Shown here in pieces: positions 1 through 14,495 of a DNA stretch of 64,000 bases. The notes beneath the pieces are model-generated. The model did no database searches. It had not been told where the DNA came from and saw only the letters and a program-made list of their open reading frames with translations. Position 1 is the stretch's first letter, and each line of letters begins with the position of its first letter. Origin of the DNA: Apteryx mantelli (taxonomy: Eukaryota > Chordata > Aves > Apterygiformes > Apterygidae); the NCBI RefSeq assembly GCF_036417845.1, contig NC_090020.1:36378425-36442424 (forward strand), written 5' to 3'. The position numbers and the translations under genes are program-made.

Positions 1-959
1 CTCTCTGCCCACCTCTCCAGCCTGTCCAAGTGTCTCTGAATGGCAGCACAGCCCTCTGGCGTATCGGCCACTCCTCCCAGTTTTGTATCATCAGCAAACT
101 TGCTGAGGGTGCATTCTGTCCCTTCATCCAGGTCATTGATGAAGAAGCTGAACAAGACTGGACCCAGTACGGACCCCTGGGGGACACCGCTAGCTACAGG
201 CCTCCAACTAGACTCTGTGCCGCTGATCACAACTCTCTGAGCTCTGCCATTCAGCCAGTTCTCAATCCACCTCACTGTCCACTCATCTAACCCACACTTC
301 CTGAGCTTGTCTATGAGGATGCTATGGGAGACAGTGTCAAAAGCCTTGCTGAAGTCAAGGTAGACAACATCCACTGCTCTCCCCTCATCTACCCGGGCAG
401 TCATTCCATCAGAGAAGGCTATCAGATTGGTTAAGCATGATTTCCCCTTGGTGAAGCCATGCTGACTACTCCTGATCACTTCCTTGTCCTCCACATGCGT
501 GGAGATGGCCTCCAGGATGAGCTGCTCCATCACCTTTCCAGGGATGGAGGTGAGGCTGACTGGCCTGTAGTTCCCTGGGTCCTCCTTCTTGCCCTTTTTG
601 AAGACTGGGGTGACACTGGCTTTCTTCCAGTCCTCAGGCACCTCTCCTGTCCTCCATGACCTTTCAAAGATGATGGAGAGTGGCTTAGCAATGACATCCG
701 CCAGCTCCCTCAGCACTCGTGGGTGCATCCCATCAGGGCCCATGGATTTGTGGGTGTCAAGTTTGCTTAAATGATCTCTAACCCACTCCTCCTTGACCAA
801 GGGAAAGTCTTCCTTTCTCCAGACTTTCTCTCTTGCCTCCAGGGTCTGGGGTTCCTGAGGGCTGGCCTGAGCAGTAAAGACTGAAGCAAAGAAGGCATTC
901 AGTAACTCTGCCTTCTCTGTATCCTTCGTCACCAGGGCACCCACCCCATTCAGCAAAGG
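1..959 (-). mobile_element. CR1 LINE fragment, 5'-truncated, reverse-transcriptase part
   Basis: Read on the minus strand, this stretch encodes the C-terminal part of a CR1-type non-LTR retrotransposon reverse transcriptase. About 318 codons are open in one frame with no stop, running off the window edge at base 1. Visible motifs include a GPDG(M) block, the palm segment [24 protein letters not shown], and the catalytic FADD box (plus-strand bases 87-98). Homology stops abruptly near 959, as expected from 5' truncation during target-primed reverse transcription. The 3' end, the terminal repeats and any target-site duplication lie outside the window. An open frame suggests a fairly young insertion. 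The copy cannot be autonomous, because the N-terminal part of ORF2 and the promoter are missing here. Confidence 0.93.
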
Positions 960-1287
960 GATAGAGAGTTACAGTTATTTCTGGTGATTCTCCTTGCAAA
1001 TATGCTGATAGTATTTTTATTTTATTTCTCACATGTTCTCAGCGACTTTGTAAGTTCATTTCACAGCTCTGAGCTGCAGTAATAGCTTCTGTGTATCGTA
1101 TCTCAGTTAGGAGTTTAGTTTTTACCCTGTGAGTGCTAGTAATTCTCTTCACTTGTATCTTTTTCAGTTCTCACTTGCGTCTATTTCAGTTCATTCCTTC
1201 TCTTTCATGACATACTTTTAAGAAAGCAGATATAGTCCCCACCCTATGATGATTAAATATGAACTTTGAGAACAACTTTAAAAAAAA

Positions 1288-1384
1288 CAGATCTGACTAG
1301 TAATCAAATAGGTGTAAACACACAAGATAATTTAGAGAAAACAAATCTGACTAGTAATCAAACAGGTGTAAGCACATAAGATAC
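1288..1384. repeat. Two-copy tandem duplication, period 54
   Basis: The segment beginning ATCTGACTAGTAATCAAA at 1291 recurs at 1345 with a few substitutions, followed in both copies by GGTGTAA and CACA-AAGATA blocks. The period is 54 bases. It looks like a local duplication; no function is suggested. Confidence 0.85.
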
Positions 1385-2926
1385 AAGACATTATTAGGCC
1401 TGCCAGGAGGGGTAGTATCAGGCAATAAAACAGTCAAAGTCCCAAAAGTAAAATCTTGCATTATGCTTCTTTTTCTCAAAGTAGCCAATTGTGCTGCCCT
1501 ATAGTGATGAAGTGAATCAGTCTACCTGTTTCCCAGCTCCTAAGCTGGACAGCAAGGACCCTAGATGGAGAAGAGACTGTGCTTCCTAGTGAGTTTCTGA
1601 GTAATCTTTTAGCAAAGATCAAAGGTATCTTGCAGTGCCCCATCCTATCTCGTATATCTGCTTGGGACTCCAGATGTTTTTTGAACAGCTCTTGGTTGTG
1701 TTTTAATATAGCAGTGAGCTGCCTGAAAGTGCTTTCTGGATCACAGAAATAAATTCTGAAGCTCTACCTGAATACTCTTCTCTTGAAGGACAACATCCAA
1801 CTTGGACAGACACAACATTTTAATAAAAAAGTATGGATATGTGGAGCAGTGGAGGATTTGCTTTAAGTATTCACAGAAAGTCTAAATGAAAGCATTGGCC
1901 TACCAACAGCTAATTTCACATCAGGTTCAGTCATTCTGCCCTTGATTCCTAGGCAGGTCAGAGAATTTTTAGTTCAGGTGAGTTAGAAACAGGACTGAGC
2001 TCTGCAATTTCTGTATTCTCAAATTTTATGAGCAGTGATTAGAATGTTTACATTGCTGTACAGGTAATTTTGTTTTGGACAGCAGTATTCACTCTGTGAT
2101 CTTTGAATATTCATGAATTTCTCTTAAAAGAGTTCATGAAAAGTAATTTAAAAGAAGCTCTTCTTCAGCAGGTCTACATTTGCTACACTGGCTTTCACAC
2201 ATATTCTAGAAAATCTGGGGAAATTTGCAAATGAAAAGAAGTTGAGACTTGCTGCTTTGGTATATCAAGTTTTTATTTTCTTCCTGGAAAGGCCTTCAGC
2301 TTGAAACAAAAGTAGAGAGGTATTTTATATGTCACGTAACTCGGCTCAATATTTTTTGAAGCATTCAGACATAGCTTTTGGCTCCTTCAATGGACTTTTG
2401 CTACTGTGCATCCCAGCCCAGGCTTTTCTATCAGCATTAGGAAGAGTCAGCTCTCCCTGTACTTTTCTTAGTCATTGCAGAGCCCACAGCTGGTGTTGGT
2501 GAAGCTCTGCCTGTGCCCAAAGAGGTTTGTTCACACCTTGTTGCAGCAGGGAAACTATTTCCCAGGAGACTAGAGAAGGGTCTGCCAGGACTATCTTGAA
2601 TGCTTTCCTTTGGATGTTAGTAGATCCCCACTGGTTCCACTCTTTTTTTGGTGGCTTAATGGGTACCAATTACAGTAAACTACTTTGCCCAAAAGGGAAC
2701 ATGCTTCCATCCAAACAATGCAGTCTGTTTTAGGGTGGAAGTGTTTGCTTTGACAGGAGGCATCTTTCTGCCAGAGGCAGTGGCTGTATTCATGGCAGCG
2801 TAAGGGTTCCTTAGGCAGGAGGCTTGGGAAGGGTTGCTAGAGTGTGGCCGGGGTGGAGAAGGGAGTGTTATGTTAGTTTTCTTTTTCAAAAGAAAAACAA
2901 AAAGCAAAAAGGGTTTTCTGTCACTG

Positions 2927-2951
2927 TTGTTTGTTTGTTTGTTTGTTTTTT
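2927..2951. repeat. (GTTT)n microsatellite
   Basis: Short uninterrupted GTTT tetranucleotide repeat ending in a T run. Confidence 0.9.
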
Positions 2952-5900
2952 GCTTAAATATGTGTGAAAATAATAGGGTTTCTCCCCCCAGGGAAAAAAG
3001 TAGCTCTAATTCATAAGTGCCTGACATTATTTTTTCAGTAACATTCCGAGCTTTTGAAAAGATCAAAACATAAATAATGTTTCAGAGAAAAACTATGATG
3101 TGAAAGGTTGCCGGAGTCAGAAAAGTCCCAAAAGGAAGGTGTTACAAAAGAGACAGGATGGAGTCCTAGCATCGAAGAAGAAAGGTTTCTACTGAGCTCT
3201 GCCCCTCCATGACCTCAGTACAAAAGCTCATGGAAGGCACCAAAGAAGCTTTAAAAACACCAGAATAAAGTCCGTTTTTTAGAAGCCACTCTATGAGCGT
3301 AGGGAACTCCTAAATAACATATGAATGCTGTGGTGCTTTTTCTAAGCATCTGTTTGCCTGACAGTGGGGCAGTAATAGTGTTGCCAAGTCAAGTAGTATT
3401 TCCTGAGGAAATATTTCAATAGCTACAGTGCCTGCAGTCATCTGACGATATCAGAGTGTCATCTGCAATTTAAAATAAATGACAGCCTTTCTGACATGCT
3501 TCAATGTAGATAAAAACATCTGTCTAACCTTCTTCCATATAGATAAAAATGATTCTGGAAAGCAAATCCAAAGAAAAATATTTTTTAAATCGCTTTTTTT
3601 TTTTTTAATGCTTTGGATGAATGAGTCTGTGATACAAGAGGGAAGAAAAATGGCGTTTCCTCAAAATCTGGTAGATGAAGCCCCAATATCACCTGTTCAG
3701 CAGGCAGTTTTCTGTTCTTAAGTGGCCAGAAAGCAGAGGACCTGCATGAACTGGGAAAAACATTGTTTCCTCTTAAGCTGAGAAAGCCGCTGGCCACAGC
3801 TCTCAGAAACATGAGAATGCACGAAACCTGCCACAGATTGCCAGTCCCACAGATTGCTGAGAGTATTGTTGGGTCCAAGCTGAGAACACCCCTGCAGAAA
3901 CATCTTCTGGATCCAAAGCTCCCACGCTCCCTGCCTTGCTCCCTGACAGAATTTAATTAAACTAGAGTTCTGTTAAAGAATACATCTCTGTTTAAGAAAC
4001 CTAGCAGCAACACAGTAGTTATCCTAAAAACATTGCAAAAAATCAAAAGTACATGAAAGAAGGAGAATGTTCCTGAAACTGAACTGCTATAAAGTAAAAT
4101 AGGTACCCAAAACAGAGACTTCTTGTAAAAATGCTAAGGAAAGAGACCAAAGTTGAAGCAATAGTAAAAGCGGAATGTGCTTAAACACTAACAGATACAT
4201 TTTGTGCATCTGTCAGTGTTACCCAGGAGTGTGTGGAGCATTAGGAAAGCCTTTGGAGTGGAAGGAAGGCATATTTTAGAGTCTGAAGTGCAGAGAAAGA
4301 ATAGTTGACCTTGATGAGTGAAGTGTGCTGGCACTGGAGTCTGAAGGAGCAGCATAATGCACTGATGCTCAAGAGGGAGACGCAGAGATCTGAGACGTCC
4401 TTTTGATCATAGAAGGAAAGCAGTTTTCTTTTGATAGAGACAGAGGCCCAGGGAGGAGTGGTGGGAAAGTTGCTGTAGGCTGTGAGGGGGTTAGAGGGGC
4501 AATAGGTGGAGACTGAGGCATGCTGACTTAGGCTTCAGTGCGTAGTCAGGACTATTCCCTGAGGAAGACCAGGATCCTGCAGGAAACATGATGGTGATCC
4601 CATGGATGTCTCTCTTGCCTTTGAGCCAATACCAAAGCCATCTCCTTCAGTATGGTGAATGGGACATTGTATGGAGATGCCACTGTCTACAAAATGTATA
4701 AAACTCATCATTGTTACCCGTTAAACTAGGGAAGATCTCAGATTTTTTGCAGTAGGTCAGGAAGTTCACCCTGGTGTCCTAATCAAATTCTAGTTTGCTG
4801 GAACTTCAGCTTCTGCTCCACTTCCTTCCCTAGCTACTTGCTGTTAAACGCTCACTGTGTTCTTCCTCGAAATCTGCATAATTTTCTCATAAAAATTCCT
4901 CTCCCAAGGTCTGGATCAAAATAAAATCTTCATGTTTATGCAGAAGGTAAAGCAGGTGTTTAAAGGTAATCTGATGAATCAAATTAAGACCATCATTTAG
5001 CTGCTTAGACAGACTGGAAGGTCATTTTAAAGCTGAAGGTGAAGAAATGAGAATTGAACGATCCTTTAAATCCATTTTATTTGTTAAAATACTGTAAAAA
5101 TGTAAATATCGGCTTTAAATGTGAAGCAATAACAATGGATTGTAATAGCTTTATGGTAATGATCTCAGAATTCATATCAGTATGGAACGTACCATTAAGA
5201 TTATACTTACCCCTGAAAGTACCGCAGTACTTAATGAAATCACCATCAAATGTATATTTCTCATTCTATGCATACTTAATTCCTTTCAGCTTTAATGTGT
5301 GTTACATACGAAGAGAACATAGGAAAGAATTTTAGAATGAAAAATTGTAGTGCTGTTCAAACATGTACTCGTCTTGCTTTCAAGAATGCTAGTTAAATCA
5401 AAATTTTTGGAAAAACTGCACATTCACATTATTCGAATATTTTTTTCGGGGTATAATTAGGGAACCGTGGAAGTTACAAGTTAGATGCTTAGAAGATCAG
5501 TTGGTTCATCCTGCACTAGAACAGTATTTCAGTCAGCGTAGTTTCATCATTCTATGCTGTCTAGTTTTAAATGTGCCAAAGTATTACAATTTTTGCAGTT
5601 CTTTTGGAGCCTTCCTTCTGTCTTGCCCATGCAGTAGAGACTCACTCTATACTTTACTTTCATACGTTGCTCATAGAATATTACATTAAAAAACAAAGGT
5701 AGGAGAAAAATTAACCCCATTCAAAGGAGAGCTTACTCAGGACTCTGTTTCACCACTACATGGCTTTTGAACTTTGGTCCCTGTTTAGGGCCTTTACTCA
5801 TCTTACTATAGTTGGGTGAGTAGACCTAACCAGCTGTCCCCAAGTCTCCTTCCACATTCTTGTTTGGTCTTTGTAACAAGATTCATATTTCTACATATTA

Positions 5901-8900
5901 TTGTCTAGTTAGAGTTCAGTGCCTCAACAATGCTGTGCTTGCTGCTGTGCAAACCTTTGTATAAAACAATGGTTTTATCCTTGTCTAAATGGGTGAGGTG
6001 AAAGAGAAGCAAGCTAAGGATAACCATGTGGACAGCATAGGTTTGTTTCAACGCTTTCCAGTTGAGTTGTACTGTCTTCCTGAGTTTTGCTCTTTTTTTG
6101 TGTGTGAATATTCTGTTTCCCTAAACGCATGAGATGCCAAACCCTTGCCTTATGTTTGGAGTACTTGCTGTCTGCAACACTGATCACATCCCTGTTACAG
6201 AAGCTACCTGGGAGGAAGTGGGTACCTCATTTTCCTATGTATTTGCTTATTTCTTTTTTTTTTTCATGCAAGATAACCATGATATTTGCTTGCACTTGTA
6301 GCTTCCTTAAAAGTCAAGTGTCATGGCTATGGGGAGAGCTGTACTTTAGACCCTCTTTTACTCTTACGCAAGTGCTTCCCTCGGGTAACCAACCACACTT
6401 CCTTCAGCTCTCTCAGGAGTAAAATCTTACATTTAGCCCTTTGGGGATTGAATCTACATCTCACAGCCTCACATTTGTAACTGCGCTAACTTGGCAAGCT
6501 CAACATTATTTGGCCCCTGTAGGAACTGGGCGTAGGGGTGTGGGGGAGAAAATGTGAATCCAGATGCATTTTCTTTTACTGTATTAGTGGTCCTAGAAGG
6601 ATACTTGAACTCCAGAAAGGAAGGGAAGATGTGAAGGTCCAAGAGAACAGCTATCTCAAACCCACAATTTCTTCCAAAAATAAATAATAAGTTTTTAAAT
6701 ATTATTTGATGTTTTCTATGTATATTTGGCTCCTTGCATGTCTGTGTAGCTGGACTATGTCTGGACTACATAAGTCCAAACATTTCCAAACGTTGCCACA
6801 CATCCATAACACTCTTTGTGTGTTAGGCAAGCTGAAGAAACCTTTTCTGAACTTTATCAATACTAACTTGTTTTGCAAATGTATATCAAGCCTTTGCTGT
6901 CTGAAACAATTATGAATAAGTGGCTTGTGATATTTAAGAGCTCATAAAGAGTCATGATGCTGTTATTTCAGTAATAATTACTAAAACTTCCCCATATTTT
7001 AAAAACTTTTTGTAGAAGATATTTATGTTTGTTAGAACTTTGAACTTCTCCATCTCATGTTCTGAAGAACTAAGAATTAGTCCCTCGTCTCCAGAGTTGA
7101 ACTACAGGTTTCTGCTGCTGCCATTCAGAGGGTAGACCAGGGAATTTTTTTCTCTTTTCTAGGAACTATAAACTGGTGAAAAGGAACAACATTTTAAAAC
7201 TCACTTATCACAGGAAGACATTAGGTATAGAAATATCTTTGCCTAAAAAATGAAGTAAAGTTACTGTTTTTTCCTGATTTTTTGCTAACAATGAATGGCA
7301 TCTTGCCTAAAAAAAGTCATAGGATTACAAGAAATTAATCAGATATGAGAGTTATTCTGACTTACATGTGAAAATGCAGGATTTTTGTAGAAGCAAGTTT
7401 TCATAAATTCAAACTCCTGAATTTGTTGTATTGCAGGTAGAATAGCTGAGTGAGAAGTGTCAGCAACTGAAAGCATCCAGGGGTCACCCAGCTGCAGTAG
7501 GCCAATGTTAGCATTGGCAGTGGAAGTTTCTCATATACCCCCCAACATATTGCCTTGATATTTTTAATAGTTTCATTATAAACTTTTTATTGATCTTTTT
7601 ACAGGAGTAACATATGGTAATTTTAAGTATGGAATAACCTGGAATATGACATCTGTTTTCACTAAATACAGCACCAATGTTCTGTAGCCTTGCCTCTTTG
7701 TGAGAAGCAGTAATACTCAGCAAAGAACTTGAAGTTTTATTTATATTCATTGTGTATTTAATGTTATACATAAGTACTTGTTTTCCGTGGAAGACTATAT
7801 GAGCGTGCTTTAACTTTTGCAGGGAGTGGCAGGTTTAAGTTCCCTGAGTACTCTCACTCTCGTGTTCAGGGACTTTCTGGTCAGTATCAACTCAAACTCC
7901 AAATGGATCTTCAGCAAATGCCAGTGAAACAGCAGTTTTATCGTGGACGCTGTATCTTGAGCGCGTCATAAAATAAAAACCTCTTCCTGCATAATGTTAA
8001 GACAATAGGACATTTGCCAGTAGTCTAGCTCTTGGAAATAGGCATGCAGCCTGCCTAAAAGAGAGCTCCTATTTTCTCTGATACCATCATAATGATTGCT
8101 AAAATGGCCAGGTGAAGGTGAGAATCCAGAGAGGGCTCTTACACTGTGCTGTTTATGATGAGATGTGAATACCTTTCTTTAGGGCAGTAGGCAACACAAC
8201 TAAGTATACGACATGTTACACTCTCTCCTATTTTGCTCTGAGTGAGAAGCATATGGGACGTGTAGATAGGCTTCTAGGAGCTGGGGTGGCTGTGCTTAAA
8301 TTTGTTTGTTGTTGTCTTATGGGGGGAGGTTGACAGATATGATAACAAAAGCAAAGTCAAAGAAACAAGTCTCACACTTGCAGAAGAGGGTCTTACTGTT
8401 ATTTCATTCAATCTGTTGGGCAAACCTTCTACTCAGACAAAATTTAACCTCCTCTTAAAACAACCTGTTATGCCAAAGAAGCATCATCTTTGAAGCACAG
8501 CCTTTGTCTTGGAGCATCCAGCACGTAAAAGATTAAGAAAAACAAAAAAAAATAATTGGGCTTTGAAGTTGACTGTGGTAGGAATATAGCAAATGATGAG
8601 TGTAATGCATACATGATAGCCCATGTTGCAGAAGAAATGTGCTTTAATGCTTTTTAGTGGCTGAAGTTTACCAAAGAATGAAGACTTCTGAGACAAATAT
8701 TCTGGGCAATCCTGGGATATCATAGGCAATCTGGTCCTGCAAATATATAAATTGCTGAGGCCAAGTCATTGTCGGTGGTGAAATGTAGTCTCTTCACCAG
8801 CTGGAGATTGTGGAGAGAGTTGACCATGACTGCTACTGAGGACATAGTGTCAATAAGAAATCCAAGAAGTTTGAATGCAGACCTATCACAGATACTTACC

Positions 8901-11900
8901 CTTTACCAAACAAGACTCCAACATATCTACCCTTTCTTCAAAATGTTTTCTTCTGTCCATCTGTGATGCTGTCAAGCTGGGGTCCAGAACTTGTGATATT
9001 TCTTGTATTTTCAAGAAATTTCTGAGTTTGGTGTGAAATAATCACATCTCAAATATTTTTTTGTCTGGTTTTCTAAAGAACCAGGCTTATACAGTCACTA
9101 GCCTATCAGTCTCTCCCTGGTAGCTTTTTAATTTTAACCAAATTTTTCAGTGGAGAGGGTCCCAAGGATAGTCCAATAAATCATCTGTGGGAATAAATAA
9201 ATGTGTGGAGAGAAGAATGAGCCAACACAGTGCCTCCATTGCAGGAAAACATGAGCTCAACACTTTCAACATACACTTTTTAAATTTTTTTTGAAGCCTG
9301 CAAACAGCACATTCATAGCTGCAGTATGTGTTTCCCAGCTATCCGGTAGTTAGCAGATGAGGGGGAGGTGGAGAGTACTTGAGAAGGGGGAGCATGTTGG
9401 GGTTTGTGAGGATTTTAGAAGGAGCAAGAGGGAGCCTAATGGGAGGAGCCTGGGTTATTGCTTGAAGGCTGTAGCGCACAAATTCATAGGAAACCAGGCC
9501 TTGTTCACACAGCAGTTTGCTGCTTCCATGCAAGTTTTGCATGGTGTTTGTTAATTTGAGTTAAAGATGAACAGGAAAAAGAAGATTGAAAGGCAAACAC
9601 ATTTTTCCTTTTTTTGCAAACTTCTAGGCAGTGTCTGCTTCTAAAAATTGGATCAGACAGAGCGGTGTGACTGATCAACAGAGCAGAATGATTGAACTAC
9701 TTGCCCAATATCTCTACCCCTATGCTGACATGGTGCTGAGTCACTCACTGTGCTTTTCCCCTTTGCCACCGGTGCTGACGATACTTTTTCGAGATCAAGT
9801 TTGGTTTTATGTCAAACTGAATATAAAGAGGAGGATAGAATCCAGTCTGTGTCTTTGAATAGCCATACAGGATTCATGTCAATGGCTTCTGTGATATCTT
9901 TGGGGGATTTTTATTAGAGCCTCTTCTTTTAACCTTTTATTTCTATTCCTTTGCCATGTTTAAGTACTACTTTGAAGAGAAATAAAAGAAAACTAGGTCA
10001 CTGAATAATAAGAAAAGAACCCTTAAAGAAAAGGTCTTTAGCAGATTTAATTTGGGCATTTCAGTTCAGTGGTACTACACCTGTGTACAGCAGTGGAGTT
10101 CCTGACTACCTGTCGTCAGAGTGAAGCTCTGACTCAAAACCACAAACTCTTTAATTGCTTGAACGAAGCTAATGGTTAAAACTAGAGGTATCATCACTTA
10201 GTAATATATATTCCATAATTCATATACTAGAAAGGAATGTATAAAGACTGAATTTGTCAAAACCAATACCCTTTCACTTGCAGACTTAAACCTGACCATT
10301 CACGGTACAGATTATTTCTTTCTAGCTTAAAATGGATCATAATGGGCTTTAAACGGAGAACGGTGTGAGGAATGCAGCCAGCAGACAGGAAGATGGTCCA
10401 GGACAACCATTACATGTTAGCAGGTTGGTTAGTTGAGGGTCACTAAAATTCAAGCTGCAGCAAGAAGTAACAAGGGCCAGTTCCAGTCCCAGAGTCCTTC
10501 AGCAGAGGAGCCTCCGAATACAGAGCATCTCTGTTCTCAGCTGGGGGGATTCAAGTCCCAGCCTTACCGGCATATATCCAACAGTCATGCCAAAGGCAAA
10601 ACTGCAGCTTGTGTAAAAACACTAGAACTATTTTCAGATCTGGTGGTTTGGTAATGACACCACTGCCAAAGCAGCAGCATGAAGCTGGGCACTGTCTAGT
10701 TTCTGGAGCATTTGTCCTGCTTTCCAGGTGAACTTTTAAACCCACAATGAATGTCCTGCCTCAGCAGCTTCACTGCTTTCTGTATCGCAGTTGAATAGCT
10801 CAATTTAACTGGGTATGGCAATGCATGCTGCCCCTTTGGAGAGAAGTTCAGAACATCTTTTAGAAACAGAAGAGAAGTTTTACTCGGAGGCTGTTGGTCC
10901 TGTTGCTGGGCATACCTATCGCTTCTGTTTTTCTGTGTGTGCTGTGACTTCTAACAGATAGATACAGGAGTGTTTTGAACATTCATTTTGCTATTCATAA
11001 ACATGCTGAATGATCAGCAATGGAAAAACTTGGCATTATAGCTCACGCAAAAAGCAGACCACCAAAGAGAACTTGTGTCTGGCTGATTAATCCTGAAGGG
11101 AGTATAGCAAATCTGAGACTAAGCAAAATTCTCAGAAGTAGCTTGATCTCAAGCATGGCAAAGTCAAAGTGGATTTTAATTTCAGTAGCCATTGTGTCAG
11201 AATCTTTAGTAGTCAGACAGCATGAATTTGTCCCTCTTTTTATTTTATTCTTAATTCTAAAGCTTTTCACTTTATCCTTTTTAGACACAAAGTTCCTTGC
11301 CTTTTTTTTGCAGATGTATGAGTCTAAAAACTGCAGGTACTTGGAAAAGGATGTGTATACTTCCATGAAAATAAATTCCCACAGGTAAAGAGTGTGGCAT
11401 CTTTCTGTTTGACTTCAGTTCACAACAATATTACTGAGGTGTTTTGAACAGCTACCACCCAATGCTGTACTATTCTTGGTGTGAGAACTATTATGGGATT
11501 ATTTTGGCTTTCTTTCCAGTTATGTGCATTTAGCTGTACAGCTGCGGTGGAGGGCCAAAATGGATTGTGCTGTGTCACATTTCTGTGTCCAGGCCCACCA
11601 AGGTGCTGATGACATTAATGTTTGGCAGCCGTTGTCCTCTTTGTCCCAACTGTCTCTGCTGTTGAGGGCCATAAAGATTTTCCTGGGATAAAACCCCCTC
11701 CAAATTATTATTGTTTGGTTGTAATTGTGCTGCATTTTGCTATCAGTTTCTACAACCTTCTTGAAAACCTAGCAGCAAACCTGTTTCATGCTGCTCTCCC
11801 TGGCAGAGAGACTGAAGACTTGTACCCTGCCTTTAAGGAGCACTGAGAAGGGATGATGTGTGTTCATCTCCTAAGCAGCAGTGTCTGTGGTACAGCATGG

Positions 11901-14409
11901 AGGAAAGACAACGCAACAGGGGTGTCTGAGAGCCACGAGTAGGCAGGAGTGAAGTCCATATAAGGAAAAAGGATAGAGAGCAATCCCAGTCTCTGTATTT
12001 ATAATGACTTTCAGAGTAATAATAATCAAGCAGACCATTTTCAGTGGAATGTTTCTGAAGCTTTATGTATATAGAGATTTTAATGAGGAGAAAAAATTAT
12101 GCAACAGTTACATAGTGGAATTCCTTTCAACCTGGTGTTACAAAGGAAAAAATCGCATATTCACTTTACAGGGCCTTTAGTCCTGTATTAGCTACTCAGA
12201 GAAAGCATTCAATTCAAGGAAAGCCTTCTTTGTCTTCATCTGGTGCAGATAAAATTACCCTTGCAAATGGTGTTTTGTGCAGAATGAATCTTTGATGGTG
12301 TGTTATTGGTGACTGCCTTCTGCCACTTCTTCAGTTATAGCTTTCTTTTGTAACTAATAATAATAACGAACATGAATAGATCATTTGGATTAAGAACATG
12401 AATGTTCAGAAGAACCAAGAGATTTAAAAGGGAAAGGAGAGGGAAATTTTTGTCAACAAAAATGACATAAATATTAACTTAAGCATAGTAAGTAAGTGAT
12501 CATCTTAAACCACTGACGTTTGGTTGCAGACCACAAGAGTAATAAATAAGATGATGTATGCACCTCTGTTTTGTAGAGCTGCAGTAGCTCCACAGCTCCA
12601 ATTTGTCCCTTCTTTGGGAAGGCAGGAGACGACCAGAAGATTCACACCACAGGGGGCCAAGCCTGGTTTTCCATCTGGTGTGAGCCCTGTGCGTATGACT
12701 TGTTGTATGCTCCCTGCCACTTTGCCTGCACCTCTCATTTTCGCAGAGCAGCACAGATGCTGCTTCTTGACCCCAAGCGCAAGACTCAGCAGGTCGGTGG
12801 GGGGTTGCTGATGGCCATGTCTGAAGCAAAGAGCTGGGAAGGGATCAGCCTGAAGCACCCTGTGCTGAAAAGGCCTCCCCACCCTGCTCACGTCTCTCAG
12901 TGAATGGTCTCTCGCTTTGACCGCCTCCAAGCTGAGAGGTCTTGTAACCCGGTTCACATACCTCCTGATTTATTTCTTGCTAATTCCACAGACCGCTACA
13001 CAGCTTCCCTAAAATCCTGCCCTTCCTTTTAACTGTGAAGGGCACATTGGTTCTGCTGCTGGAGATGCTGCACAGCAATAGGAACAGGAACTCAACTGCT
13101 GATTCTATCGTCTGCTTTTACTCAAGCTTGTAGAAGGCGGGAAAAGGGAGCTGCAGTAACCTGGATAAAATAAAAAAATGCAGATAATACAGTATTTTGT
13201 AGGCTAATGTCCATGGGTTTTGTATTTAGTATACATACACTGGAAAAAAAAAAGATAACCAGTGATCCGGTAAATACAAAAAAAACCCAGGGTTTTTCCT
13301 TTGTTATGCTTGTAGAGTTGCCTAGTTAACCTATGTCTGGATAATCCACTTACAGATAATAGAGGCTGTCTGATACTCCCTGTGTACACTTGAGAGTATT
13401 ACAAAATTAGGTTGTCACAACTGGATTTAAAAGACAAGTAAATCAAAATTCTGACAATGAACTTGTGAGATATTTCCTAAGGAAAATTTTCATTTAGTAA
13501 GCACAAATAATACAACACAAGAATGTACTGCTAGTTGTATTCAGCTTTTCATGTATTCTCTGAAAGTCATTTTCAGATGATGAGTTTGTGGATGCACAAG
13601 CACTAATACTTAGTGTGTGTGTGTGGGGGGTCCCTTCAAAAGTGATTCTTTCTAGACTGAAAGAAGATGTTGAACTGTTCCTAAATGGAGTTCCTTCCTT
13701 CTCATGCCCCAGAAACTGTGGATGTAACGATCTGTGACCACTCCTGATTAAACCATGATTGGATTTAGGATGCATTTGGGGGGAAAAGTATATGAAAAAA
13801 TCATAATGTTGCTGGAAACAATTCATGACTCAACCAGTGGACTCGGGATAACATAAGTAATTGCAGTTGTGGACCACTTCTTCTGACAAAAACTTGCAAA
13901 TATTTTTGCATGAATACAGGTCTTACTGGTGTCTAATTTATTCATTGCCTATTCATTTAAATGTTCTCAGCAGGTAGCTAAGGTATTCTTCCCTATATCT
14001 ATTAGATAGCCATTTAAAAGTCACTAATAAGAAAACCAAATCTAGCTTTTGCATTCAGGTATCTCCACTCCAGCGACTTGAAAGAGATAAAGGTAATTCC
14101 AGCACAAAACCTAGCTGTCCAAGCAGGGTAAACCTGCTGTGGGGCTTAATGAAAATTAGTGTTTCTGCTCACAGTGTAGGTAGAGGCTGGGATAGCTCAG
14201 GGAGGAGAGGGCACAAGAGGAACAGCATCAGTACAGCCAAGATCCTACAGAGCCCTTGTACATCCTTTTTGAAATATGCTGTATAAATTTAAGAGGCTGT
14301 TTTTTACTGTTAAATTAAGAATGAAAGAATTGAAGCTATATGTATTGTCATCTTTATTATTCTTCAGAGATGCTGATCTTTGTTCTCTTCTGTATTTTTG
14401 TCGGTAGTG

Positions 14410-14495
14410 TGTCTTCATATTACTTCAATATAAGTAAGCTGCTCAAAATGGCATGTCTTCATATTATTTCAATATAAGTAAGCTGTTTGAAATGA
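14410..14495. repeat. Two-copy tandem duplication, period 44
   Basis: GTCTTCATATTACTTCAATA at 14411 recurs at 14455 with one change (ATTATTTC), and both copies continue into TAAGTAAGCTG. The period is 44 bases. It lies about 600 bases upstream of the first SYK coding exon. Confidence 0.85.

Noticed and set aside
12505-12957. 150-codon minus-strand open frame upstream of the SYK exons
   Set aside because: No domain, and an overlapping 109-codon frame in another phase suggests locally stop-poor sequence rather than a gene.
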